Of a DNA stretch of 35,089 nucleotides, positions 25,539 to 33,662 are shown piece after piece; position 1 is the first letter of the stretch; each line of letters opens with the position of its first letter. Below the pieces are notes generated by a model that worked only from the letters and a program-made list of their open reading frames with translations, did no database searches and was not told the origin of the DNA. The translations under genes and the position numbers were made by a program. Source of the DNA: Thermoplasmata archaeon (lineage in GTDB: Archaea > Thermoplasmatota > Thermoplasmata > RBG-16-68-12). The stretch is from positions 1 to 35,089 of the forward strand of contig DASQGG010000199.1 in NCBI GenBank assembly GCA_035632695.1, in the 5' to 3' direction.

Positions 25539-27995
25539 CTAGCCACTCAGCGCGAGTCCGCCAACCGCGATTCCGTCTCCGGGATCCGGCGCGACGCCGA
25601 ACGTGCCGTTGCCGATCGCGAGGGTGCTCACCGACCCGAGGTCCATCGCACCCCGTCCGCCGTCCGGATTGCGGAGCGGGAGATCGACCATGGTCGGGCG
25701 TCCCGCGAGCGTGATCACGTTCCACCAGATTGTCCGCCCGGCGCCATCCGTGAGGTAGATCGTGAGGCCCAGGCTCGTCGCGGTTCGGATCTCGGCGGAC
25801 AGGTAGAGCGCGTTCGTCCAGTTCTGGGCCGGGACGAAGGAGTGAGTGGCCGTCCAGCCGGCGAATGCCCCTGCGGTCACGTTGATCGTCCCGTTGGGCT
25901 CGAGCCTCGGGAGTCCGATGGAGCCCGATCCCGCCGCGCTGCGGAGGTTCCAGAAGTCGCCGGAGGTCGCGTTCGCGAGGACGGCCACGGTCGCGATCGT
26001 GGGCGTGGAGCGCACCTCGTAGACCCGGTTCCATCCGGTGGCGTAGTCGACCGTCAGGAAACTGTAGTGGTCGAAGATCGTGTCGAGCAGGCGGGGCGGA
26101 TACAGCTTGGCGGCGTACGTGGAGTTCTCGAACGGGACCACGAAGCCCGTCTCCGACGTCGCGAAGAGGTACTTCACCTGATGCATCCGGAGCATCTCGA
26201 CCAGATAGGTGACGTTCCTGGGCTCGTTCCAAATCTCCGTGAGGTCCCGTGCTCGCTGCGGGAAGCGTGCCTCGTCCCAGACGGAGTTCGACATGTTCTG
26301 GAGCGTCAGCGAGGGGAGATATCGACTCAGGTAGGAGCCGTCGTTGGCCATGAGCGCGTTGTGGTCCGCATGGGCCACGATCCACTCCAGGGTCTGGAAA
26401 TCCTGCGGGAAGGACGGATCATCGGAGAACCAACCGTAGTTGCCGACGGGATTCACCAGGGCGCTCCCGAGCACCGGGTGCGCGACGACGGGTGTGAGGA
26501 TCACGAGAGCCAGCACGAGCACCGGGAGGGTGGCACCACGGGCGGGGCCGCTCGCCAATCCGCGAGCCTGGGTACCAGTGCCGCGCGCCGCGGTCGCCGC
26601 CGTGATCCTTCCTGCGATGGCGCGCAGGAGGACGGGCCAGCCGAGGAGGACGAAGAGGGGGCCGGACCGGGAGGGCAAGATGGGCCACGTCAAGGCGAAG
26701 CCGGGTCCCGTCAGGGAGACGAGCAGCGCGAGGCCGAAGATCAGGTAGAAGAGATCGAGGAGGTCCCAGGTCCGTCGACGGATGCGGAACGCCACCGCGA
26801 CCATCGCAAAGAGCGAGATCCAGCCGCTCACATGGTCGACGAAGAAGGTCGCGTGCTCCATGTAGGGGGTCGGTGCGGCGGGCGCCCCTCCATATCCGGC
26901 GACGAATCTGCCGAGCAGGTAGTCTAGTATGACGGACGGGTTCTGGCCCACGCTCGTGAGGAGCACGAGATACCCGACGACCGCGATGCCCACGCCCACC
27001 GCAACGCCGACCAGGATGGCCATGGCCCTCCTCGCACGGACCAGGGTCCCGAGCTCGGCGCGGAGCGCCGCCCGTTCCAGGAGGACCCAGATGCCCACGA
27101 GGGGGATCGAGAGAATCGCGAAGCCCGGGTACACGAACACGCACGCCAGGGTCACGAGCGCCGCGACGGTCAGCCGCCTCCAGTTGCCCAACCACGTCGA
27201 AGGCCGCTGCTCGATCATCAAGATCCCGACGAGCGTCAGCACGATAACGTAGCCGAAAAGGTTCGGGTACGGCCCGTTGAAGAAGTAACCCACCGTCCAC
27301 TCCTCGAGGTTGCCCGAGGGGTGCGGGATCAACGGGACAACGGCCGCCACGACGGCCCAGCGCCAATCGCTCGTGCAGCGGTACATGATCGCGTACGCGA
27401 GCGGGGCGAGGAGCGCGGCAAGCACGGCGCCCAGGGAGAAGACCATCTCTCCCCCGTATCTGAGGACGACGGGCCCAATGGAGGCCGCAAGGGCTTGCAG
27501 GCCGGGAGGATACAAGATGACGTAGCCCTGCTCCGTGAGCGGGATCCTCCCGGCGGCCAGGAACAGGGTGACCATGGGGCCGTGCGCCGTCGCCACATCT
27601 CCCGGAGGCGGCCACTCCATGAGCCCCGCGACGAGGACGAAGTAGGCGAAGGAGAGAACGAGGACGAGGAGCCCGGGGATGTCGCCCCGAAGGGTCCGGA
27701 GGTAGGCGTGGATTCCCGAGCCGCGCGCGTGCATCCACGTGATGAGCGCGGCGAGCAGTCCGAGCGTCCCCGAGAACGCGAGCGGCACCAACGCCGAGAT
27801 CCAGAACAGTCCAGCCAAGAGGGAGACCAACGCGTTGACCGCGATTCCGGTCGCCAGACAGAGCGTAATGAGAATGGACGGGCGAGAGTTTCCACTCGGC
27901 TTGAGGACGCACTGAAGGAGGAACCAGCCGGTCAGGAATGCAGTGCCGGCGTACAGCCCCATGCTCGCCGCGGCGCTCGGCAGGTCAAGGGGCAT
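25539..27995 (-). CDS. GT-C-like membrane glycosyltransferase with C-terminal beta domain
   Basis: An 818-residue membrane protein with about 13 helices in its first 500 residues. The outside loop after the early helices has WPPPGDVATAHGPM (Asp133, His138) and GYVILYPPGLQAL, placed like the acidic loop of GT-C enzymes, though conservation is weaker than in the 582-residue protein of this window. The C-terminal half is extracytoplasmic. An alpha/beta part includes NDGSYLSRYLPSL, and from about residue 690 a beta sandwich (TINVTAGAFAGWTATHSF, then LYLSAEIRTATSLGLTIYL) looks like a lectin or carbohydrate-binding module. The start is ATG with GGGGAGG eight bases upstream. It is followed by an overlapping GT2 gene. 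It may transfer a lipid-linked sugar, or bind the glycan product. Subfamily not recognised. Confidence 0.72.
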   Translation of the reverse strand: MPLDLPSAAASMGLYAGTAFLTGWFLLQCVLKPSGNSRPSILITLCLATGIAVNALVSLLAGLFWISALVPLAFSGTLGLLAALITWMHARGSGIHAYLRTLRGDIPGLLVLVLSFAYFVLVAGLMEWPPPGDVATAHGPMVTLFLAAGRIPLTEQGYVILYPPGLQALAASIGPVVLRYGGEMVFSLGAVLAALLAPLAYAIMYRCTSDWRWAVVAAVVPLIPHPSGNLEEWTVGYFFNGPYPNLFGYVIVLTLVGILMIEQRPSTWLGNWRRLTVAALVTLACVFVYPGFAILSIPLVGIWVLLERAALRAELGTLVRARRAMAILVGVAVGVGIAVVGYLVLLTSVGQNPSVILDYLLGRFVAGYGGAPAAPTPYMEHATFFVDHVSGWISLFAMVAVAFRIRRRTWDLLDLFYLIFGLALLVSLTGPGFALTWPILPSRSGPLFVLLGWPVLLRAIAGRITAATAARGTGTQARGLASGPARGATLPVLVLALVILTPVVAHPVLGSALVNPVGNYGWFSDDPSFPQDFQTLEWIVAHADHNALMANDGSYLSRYLPSLTLQNMSNSVWDEARFPQRARDLTEIWNEPRNVTYLVEMLRMHQVKYLFATSETGFVVPFENSTYAAKLYPPRLLDTIFDHYSFLTVDYATGWNRVYEVRSTPTIATVAVLANATSGDFWNLRSAAGSGSIGLPRLEPNGTINVTAGAFAGWTATHSFVPAQNWTNALYLSAEIRTATSLGLTIYLTDGAGRTIWWNVITLAGRPTMVDLPLRNPDGGRGAMDLGSVSTLAIGNGTFGVAPDPGDGIAVGGLALSG

Positions 27996-28180
27996 CCGAT
28001 CCGCCTCCCCGCGGAGCGGCCCTTAGACCTACGCGGGTGTGGGCCCCGGGTCCGCGTGTCGAGGCAGCCGTTCCCCGTAGGCAATTGACTCTGCGTCGAC
28101 GTCTGCCACGGCGCAGGAGGCTGCCGTCCATGTGGAACCGGTTCCCTCGATCAGATTCAGCCTTCGCGCAGACGGCACGA

Positions 28181-28190
28181 CCTTGATAAG
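28181..28190 (-). promoter_or_regulatory. Possible TATA box upstream of the 818-residue GT-C-like gene
   Basis: On the minus strand this reads CTTATCAAGG, the only AT-rich box in the 253-base gap. Initiation near 28157 would leave a leader of about 160 bases. A small hairpin (28188-28206) lies just upstream and may instead mark the end of the CgeB-like gene. I see no gene in the gap. Confidence 0.25.
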
Positions 28191-28248
28191 CGTTTCCGTG
28201 GAACGCGAACCCTTGGGCGCCTGGCTCCGGAGGCGGCCTGTGACGACG

Positions 28249-29418
28249 CTACGCCGGCTGGAATCGATCGATGGCCTTCTGGGCGATTCCGACCATGACC
28301 GCGGCTCGAGACTTCATCGTGTGATCCTTGAGAGTCCGCTGTCGAGCGCTCTCTCCCAATCTGGTGCGCGCCGCTTCGTCTCCAAGCAGCCAGTCGTAGG
28401 CCTCCATCACTTCTTCAGGCGTGTTAACCACGAGAAGCTCCTTGCCGGGCTGATACCACAGCTCGAGCCCGGCGTACGGACGGGAGAGGATGCACGCGCC
28501 GAGCGCCGCCAACTCGAAGGGACGAGACGTGGAGGTGCCATAGACCTCGGCCTGCAGGCTTCGCGGGATGTTGAGGTTGATCTTGCTGCGACAGATGTAT
28601 GCCCGCATCTCGTGGAAGCGGATGCCGGGGATGATCTCGACCCCGGGGACGGCCGCGTTCGGTCCGCCCCCCGAGATGAGGAAGCGACCTCTCCGCTGTC
28701 GTGCGGGCTCGGCCATGAACATCTGCAGGTAGTGCTCCCCCCCGCCCGTCCCGAGGCCGAAGAAGAACACGTCGATGTCCTTGGCCGTGGCCAGAGGCGT
28801 GTACAACTCGGGGTCCACCCCGAAGTGCAGCACGTGGACGCGGGCCCCCATCGCCTCGAGGTCGGCGACCGATCCCTCGGAAGGGATGACCACGGCGTCC
28901 ATCTTCTCCGGGTGCGCGTGGAGGTACGGGCTGAACGAGAAGCCCCCGTAGCGGGGCAGGGAGGTGGGCGCATCGAGGTCGTAGGAGATCACCGGGATCT
29001 CCAACCGGGTCCGGATCGAGAGGAGGAGCGGCTCCGCCTGGTTCAAGGGCACGCCGATGGCCAGGCACGCGTCGAACCCAGGTTGCCGCTCGAGGTGCCG
29101 CAGAAGCCGTTCCCAGCTGAACAGGACCCACCGGCTGCCGAGTCGGGGCGCAAGGCTGTCCCGCACCCAGGATCCGCCGGCCTTCCCCGAGCCCGTTCGG
29201 CTCGCGGCCTTCATGTAGAACCGGAAGGCCTTCGCGGACCGCTCGATGGGATTCGGTTCTGAATGCCACCAGGGCGTGGTCACGGCCGGGCCGTAGTAGG
29301 GGACCACGGTGAGCTCGGAGCCCGCGTCGTGAAGGCCCTTCAGGAACTGCCAGACGAACGGCGTCGCCCCGAACGGCTCGCTCATGTCGAGGGTCGAGCA
29401 GATCACGAGGAATCGCAT
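28249..29418 (-). CDS. CgeB-like glycosyltransferase
   Basis: A 389-residue protein starting MRFLVICSTLDM. The C-terminal half fits the glycosyl transferase 1-like group that includes the spore maturation protein CgeB: DIDVFFFGLGTGGGEHYLQ, then YICRSKINLNIPRSL, GTSTSRPFELAALGACIL, LELWYQPGKELLVV and EEVMEAYDWLLGDEAARTRL. The N-terminal half is GT-B-like but less conserved. The frame extends upstream to 30258, but that extension only shadows the preceding GT4. ATG at 29418 matches the family start, and a TATA-like box lies about 60 bases before it. It probably adds a sugar to a surface glycan. Donor and acceptor unknown. Confidence 0.82.
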   Translation of the reverse strand: MRFLVICSTLDMSEPFGATPFVWQFLKGLHDAGSELTVVPYYGPAVTTPWWHSEPNPIERSAKAFRFYMKAASRTGSGKAGGSWVRDSLAPRLGSRWVLFSWERLLRHLERQPGFDACLAIGVPLNQAEPLLLSIRTRLEIPVISYDLDAPTSLPRYGGFSFSPYLHAHPEKMDAVVIPSEGSVADLEAMGARVHVLHFGVDPELYTPLATAKDIDVFFFGLGTGGGEHYLQMFMAEPARQRRGRFLISGGGPNAAVPGVEIIPGIRFHEMRAYICRSKINLNIPRSLQAEVYGTSTSRPFELAALGACILSRPYAGLELWYQPGKELLVVNTPEEVMEAYDWLLGDEAARTRLGESARQRTLKDHTMKSRAAVMVGIAQKAIDRFQPA

Positions 29419-29479
29419 GAGCCCACACCCGGGAGGCGGGACCGGGGTCCGCGGCGCCGCACGGGAAGCGGAACCCCCG

Positions 29480-29488
29480 TATTCAAAG
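29480..29488 (-). promoter_or_regulatory. Possible TATA box for the CgeB-like gene
   Basis: On the minus strand this reads CTTTGAATA. Transcription would begin near 29456, leaving a leader of about 38 bases before ATG 29418. The 206-base gap to the upstream GT4 otherwise shows no gene. Confidence 0.3.
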
Positions 29489-29624
29489 TGTGCCCGGCGC
29501 GTCCCACCGGTCGGGTTCCCTCGGGACACGCCTCGGTCATCGGATTCATTCCCACACTCGAGGGGCTCATGAAGACGGATACCCTGAATGGGAGTCCGGG
29601 CTCTCGCGAGCGGCCGCGGTCGTC

Positions 29625-30755
29625 CTAGACCAGTTGCTCGTACAGTCGCTCGGTGAGTTCCGCGACGCGGCCCCACGAGTGGCCCTGTTCGACCAGGGCA
29701 CGACCCGCACGGCCCATGCGCTGCCGCAGCCCGGGGTCGTGAAGGATCGCGAGGACTCGCTCGGCGAACGCCGCAGGCCGCTCCGCGGGGCACAGATATC
29801 CGGTCCGGCCCTCGAGGACGACCTCGGACGTCCCTCCGGTCTCGGACGCGACCACGGGCACGCCGCAGGCCAGCGCCTCCAGGCACACGGTCGGAAGGCC
29901 CTCGATGAACGACGGGAGGACCAGGACGGAGCTCGCCCGGAGGATGTCTGCGATGCGGCTGTGGTCCACCTCGCCCAGGAATCGCACGCTGCCGTCGAGG
30001 TCCGCGGCGGCCGCCTCCATCTCCCGCCGCAGGGACCCGTCGCCGGCAATCTGGAACACGGTCTCCGGCAGGTCCCTCCGCACGAGGCGAGCGATTTCGA
30101 GGAAGGAGCCCGCCCCCTTCCAGGGTTCGAGGCGACCGATGTAGGTGACCACGGGCGGGTCGGGCGCGTCGCCCGTGGCGGGCGAGAACTCCTGCGGGTC
30201 GACCGCGTTCGGGATGAGATGCAGCTTGGACTCGTCCACGTCGAACACCTCGCGGCACTGCTGGAGGTCGAACTGGGACACCGCGGCGATCGCGTCCGCG
30301 CTGTCGATGGTCCAGCGGCCCAGCGTCCGGTCGTAGATCTTCTCCTTGACGTACAGGGCGGCCGAGGTCTTCCGGTCCATCTCGGACGGCCGGCCGTACG
30401 TGGCGCCATGGATATGGAGGACGAAGGGACGCCCGGTGACCCGCGACACGAGGGCCGCCTGGTTCGACGTCATGTATACGTAGGAATGGGCGTGGAGGAC
30501 GTCCACCGGGGTCTTCGCGAGCTCTCGGGTCAGGAACGTGAGCGGGTTGACTCCGAACATGAGCCCGTAGCAGCGGCTCGTGTGGATCGGGATGTGGTTC
30601 CCCAGGTACTTCCGGTGGCCGTTCGGCGGGAAGTTAGGGGCGAAGAAGTCGACCTCGTGTCCCCGCTTCTCGAGTTCCAGCGCCAGGTTCGACGAGTAGA
30701 CGACCGAGCCTCCGGGCCGCTCGGGCAGAAACGGGGCAACCTGCGCGATCCTCAT
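29625..30755 (-). CDS. GT4-family glycosyltransferase
   Basis: A 376-residue GT4 enzyme with all expected marks. The acceptor-side loop is PERPGGSVVYSSNLAL, and HIHGATYG lies near residue 114. The donor half has VTYIGRLEPWKG (Arg208, Lys213) and FQIAGDGSL, with Glu285 and Glu293 in SFIEGLPTVCLEALACG. The length is normal and no domain is missing. The start is ATG at 30755. It lies first in its direction, downstream of an AT-rich control region shared with the divergent ABC transporter, and 206 bases before the CgeB-like gene. It would act on the cytosolic side with a nucleotide sugar. Substrate unknown. Confidence 0.92.
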   Translation of the reverse strand: MRIAQVAPFLPERPGGSVVYSSNLALELEKRGHEVDFFAPNFPPNGHRKYLGNHIPIHTSRCYGLMFGVNPLTFLTRELAKTPVDVLHAHSYVYMTSNQAALVSRVTGRPFVLHIHGATYGRPSEMDRKTSAALYVKEKIYDRTLGRWTIDSADAIAAVSQFDLQQCREVFDVDESKLHLIPNAVDPQEFSPATGDAPDPPVVTYIGRLEPWKGAGSFLEIARLVRRDLPETVFQIAGDGSLRREMEAAAADLDGSVRFLGEVDHSRIADILRASSVLVLPSFIEGLPTVCLEALACGVPVVASETGGTSEVVLEGRTGYLCPAERPAAFAERVLAILHDPGLRQRMGRAGRALVEQGHSWGRVAELTERLYEQLV

Positions 30756-31138
30756 GATACGCCTTCTGCGGTCGACCGGGCTCGATTCCGGGGCCTGGGT
30801 AGCTCTAGCGTTCGCCGAGCAGAATGGCCCGGTTCGTAGCCTCGTGCCTCGTTCTGCGGCGTGACGGTAGCACCCCTCAACTTGTTGCCCATAAAAGTAC
30901 CCCTTAATAAGCTCTGTGATAACGTGCTGAACTTGCCGACCCCCTCGGTGGTCTTTACCCTTTGTTGGACAATTATCGAACTTGACATATTTTTTCGGAC
31001 GAATGAAAACTCGCCCTTCGGACCTTCGGGAAGTGGGCGCCGCCCCCCGGACGAGGTGGCCGTGGACTCGTCCTTCCGGAGCGCGGAAATCGTGGCGCGA
31101 CCTTTATGGCACAAGGCCCTCTTGCGTGGCCCGCGGCC
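30756..31138. promoter_or_regulatory. AT-rich divergent intergenic region
   Basis: A 383-base gap between divergently read genes. Its middle part (about 30890-31010) is clearly richer in A and T than anything else in the window. Candidate boxes are the near-palindrome CTTAATAAG (30903-30911), which would serve the leftward GT4 with a leader of about 125 bases, ATAAAAG (30891-30897), AATTATCG (30971-30978) and CATATTTTTT (30987-30996). I see no convincing gene. A 46-codon leftward frame (30892 to 30752) ends in an ATGA overlap with the GT4 start but has atypical codon use. Confidence 0.5.
31103..31109 (+). promoter_or_regulatory. TATA box for the ABC exporter operon
   Basis: TTTATGG (context GACCTTTATGGCACAAGG) lies about 33 bases before ATG 31139, giving a very short or absent leader. 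The ATG inside it at 31106 opens the same frame but would sit in the box itself, so it is not the start. Confidence 0.5.
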
Positions 31139-32077
31139 ATGATCGACGTCCAGGGGCTCACCAAGGTGTATGCCCGCGCGCGCGGGGACGGCGCCAAGGC
31201 CTTGGACGGCGTCACGTTCACGGTCCCCGACGAGAGCGTGTTCGGCTTCCTGGGCCCGAACGGCGCGGGCAAGACGACCACGATTCGGATCCTGGCCACG
31301 ATCCTTGAGCCCACGGAGGGCACCGCGACCGTGGAGGGCCACGACATCCGGACGGAACCCCTCGCGGTCAAGGTCGCGATCGGGTATATGCCCGAGAACC
31401 CCGGCTACTATCCGACGATGACCGCGGAGCAGCACCTGGACTACTGGGGCCAGTTCTACCGCATGGCCCGGGAGGAGCGGAGGACGCGCGGCCGGGAGCT
31501 CCTGGACCTCGTGGGCCTGGGCGACGAGCGCACGAAGAAGGTGCGCGCGTACAGCCACGGCATGCTCAAGCGCCTCGGCCTGGCCCAGGCGCTCCTCCAC
31601 GACCCGCCCGTCCTGATCCTGGACGAGCCCGCGGGCGGCCTCGACCCGTACGGGATCATCTTCTTCCGGAACCTGATGAAGGAGCTGAACCGGCAGGGCA
31701 AGACGATCCTCCTGAGCTCCCACATCCTCTCCGAGGTCGCCCAGACCTGCACCCACGTCGGCGTGATCAACCGCGGTCGGATCGTCGCCGTCAACACGAC
31801 GGCGGGGCTGGAGTCCCGGATCGGCGGCGGTGGCGTGCGCTGCCTCGTGGAGGCGCCGACCGTCCCGGACTCGGCGCTTCGCGGCCTCCTGGAGATCAGC
31901 CACGTGAAGGACGTACAGCGAACGGATTGGGGCCTCATCGTGACCATGGACAAGGACGCACGCGCCGCGGTGAACGCGTTCCTCGTGGGCCTGGGCGTGC
32001 CCGTGATGGGCGTGAAGCTCGCCGAGGTCACCTTGGAGGACGCGTTCCTCGCGCTCACGAGGGGTGGATCCTCGTGA
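31139..32077 (+). CDS. ABC-2 type transporter ATP-binding protein
   Basis: A 312-residue ATPase. Walker A is GPNGAGKTT (residues 39-47). The Q-loop segment is GYMPENPGYYP, with Glu in place of Gln. The signature is YSHGMLKRL (138-146), a variant of LSGGQ common in ABC-2 exporters. Walker B is LILDEP (159-164), the D-loop is GGLDP, and the switch histidine is His195 in SSHIL. After residue 220 comes a regulatory tail of the DrrA/CcmA type (AEVTLEDAFLALTRG). It energises the permease encoded by the next gene, whose GTG overlaps this stop as GTGA. The start is MIDVQGLTKVY. Likely cargo is a lipid, glycan or peptide; nothing specifies which. Confidence 0.95.
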   Translation: MIDVQGLTKVYARARGDGAKALDGVTFTVPDESVFGFLGPNGAGKTTTIRILATILEPTEGTATVEGHDIRTEPLAVKVAIGYMPENPGYYPTMTAEQHLDYWGQFYRMAREERRTRGRELLDLVGLGDERTKKVRAYSHGMLKRLGLAQALLHDPPVLILDEPAGGLDPYGIIFFRNLMKELNRQGKTILLSSHILSEVAQTCTHVGVINRGRIVAVNTTAGLESRIGGGGVRCLVEAPTVPDSALRGLLEISHVKDVQRTDWGLIVTMDKDARAAVNAFLVGLGVPVMGVKLAEVTLEDAFLALTRGGSS

Positions 32078-33501
32078 CCGGGGGCCTGAGGGATCTGTTC
32101 CGCGGCTCGCTGATCGTCGCGAGCCGCGACCTCCGTGCGAACGCGCACGGGATCAAGGTGTGGATTATGTGCGGCCTCGCGCTCCTCCTTGTCCTGGGCG
32201 CCGCGCTCGGGATCAGCGGGCTCACGTCCCAGGCCCCTTCCCTCTCGTCGGAGTACGTGCTCTGGGCCGCACCGTACTACACCGGGAACAACTCGACCGG
32301 AGGCGCCGCGGTGTGGGTGAGCGACTACCTAGGGAACCCTCATGCCGGCGAAATCGTTCTCCTGGGAAACCCCTTTCCGCTAGGCATCTCGAACCCCCCG
32401 TTCGTCGAGCACGCTCGAGCCACGACGAATGCGACGGGTTGGGCCGTCTTCCCAGGTCTGGCGAAGGGTCTCTGGCCGGCACGTATCGCGGTCGGGGTCG
32501 TGAACGAGACCACGGCTGCCCAGGTTGAGTCGCCGCCGACCTCTAACTGGACCGTCCAGCTCAAGCAGTTCGACCTGCTCGGGGATGGCGCTTCCCGGGA
32601 CGTGAGCCTTCATGCGACCTGGAGGAACGGCACACCCGCGGCCAGCGCGAGCGTCTCCATTAACGGCACCTCCGCGGGCGTCACGGACGCGAACGGGTTC
32701 TTCCACGCACGATTCGCCGACGGGAACTGGGCCGTGACCGTGTCCGAGCGCGGAGAGGTCTACACGGTGCCGCTGATCATCCGCACGTCTCCGTTCGCGA
32801 TCCTCCCGCTCTTCCGGGGACCCGACGCCCTCCTCCTGTTCCTGGGCGTCTCCCTGATGAGCATCTTCTATCCGATTATCGCGATCGCCATGTCGTACGA
32901 CGCAGTCGCCAAGGAACGCCTTCAGGGCAGCCTGGAGATCCTCTTGGCGCGTCCCGCCACCCGAAGCGGAATCGCGATCGGGAAGTTCCTGGGATCGTTC
33001 CTCTCCGTCGCACTGCCGTTGCTCGGCGTGCTGATTGGATCCATCATCGGAATCGCCGCCGTCGAGGGCAAGTGGCCCGACGCGATCTTTGCGACTGCGT
33101 TCGTGATCGGGACACTCGGGTTAATTGCGATTTACGTCCTGATCATGCAGATCTTCTCCACCTTGGCCCGCTCCGCCGGCACCACGATTCTCGCGGCGAT
33201 CGGCGTGTGGCTTGTGTTCAGCTTCCTCTGGAGCTTGGTCATCCTGGCGGTCCAGACCGCGTTCCGCATCGAGACCGCCACGCCGGGCTACTACAACCTG
33301 GCGACTGTGTCGGACCTCTTCAACCCGAACCAGCTCTACGCCCTCACCGTGACTACGTTCATTCCACCCTCCCTGGTCGGCCTTTTCGGGACGACGGGTG
33401 GTGGGAGCATCCCCGACTGGACAGGCCCCGTGGCCATGGTCGTCTGGATCGTCGTCCTCCTGGGAATTGCGATCCTCGTGTTCCGCAAGCGGATCGTTTG
33501 A
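32074..33501 (+). CDS. ABC-2 permease with large extracytoplasmic insert
   Basis: A 475-residue permease of the ABC-2/NosY type. The first membrane helix (about 29-50) is followed by some 200 residues outside the cell before the other five helices (from about 254). That insert is beta-rich. Its segments NPHAGEIVLLGNPF to ATGWAVFPG and GTSAGVTDANGFFHARFADG resemble carboxypeptidase-regulatory-like or Ig-like units. The cytosolic coupling region is YDAVAKERLQGSLEILLARP, typical of the family, followed by TRSGIAIGKFLGS. The GTG start overlaps the ATPase stop, with GAGGGGTGG upstream. Most ABC-2 permeases have a short first loop, so the insert may hold or recognise a surface substrate. It may serve the neighbouring glycan genes. 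Confidence 0.88.
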   Translation: MTGGLRDLFRGSLIVASRDLRANAHGIKVWIMCGLALLLVLGAALGISGLTSQAPSLSSEYVLWAAPYYTGNNSTGGAAVWVSDYLGNPHAGEIVLLGNPFPLGISNPPFVEHARATTNATGWAVFPGLAKGLWPARIAVGVVNETTAAQVESPPTSNWTVQLKQFDLLGDGASRDVSLHATWRNGTPAASASVSINGTSAGVTDANGFFHARFADGNWAVTVSERGEVYTVPLIIRTSPFAILPLFRGPDALLLFLGVSLMSIFYPIIAIAMSYDAVAKERLQGSLEILLARPATRSGIAIGKFLGSFLSVALPLLGVLIGSIIGIAAVEGKWPDAIFATAFVIGTLGLIAIYVLIMQIFSTLARSAGTTILAAIGVWLVFSFLWSLVILAVQTAFRIETATPGYYNLATVSDLFNPNQLYALTVTTFIPPSLVGLFGTTGGGSIPDWTGPVAMVVWIVVLLGIAILVFRKRIV

Positions 33502-33616
33502 GTTGCGTAGGGAGGGTGACCCACTACCCGCGTGGGCGCACCTGGGAAACCCGGATTGGCGAGTTCCCGGATTCCATCGCCTCAGCAGTTATCGCTTCGG
33601 CGACCGTCCAATGACC

Positions 33617-33622
33617 CTTAAG
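33617..33622 (+). promoter_or_regulatory. Possible TATA box for the processive GT2 gene
   Basis: CTTAAG (context GACCCTTAAGTGAAGG) is placed to start transcription near 33646, leaving about 17 bases that hold the AAGGAG ribosome site. The 161-base gap after the permease contains only imperfect hairpins and no gene. Confidence 0.35.
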
Positions 33623-33662
33623 TGAAGGAGATGCGAATCGACTGCGCAAGGAGCCTCCGGGA

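Noticed and set aside
30752-30892. A 46-residue leftward frame whose stop overlaps the GT4 start as ATGA
   Set aside because: The overlap suggests coupling, but third codon positions are not GC-rich as in real genes here, the product has no recognisable feature, and the best TATA-like box would start transcription inside it.
30861-31142. A 93-residue plus-strand frame across the AT-rich region
   Set aside because: Mixed composition, no ribosome site, and it runs through the TATA-like box of the ABC operon.
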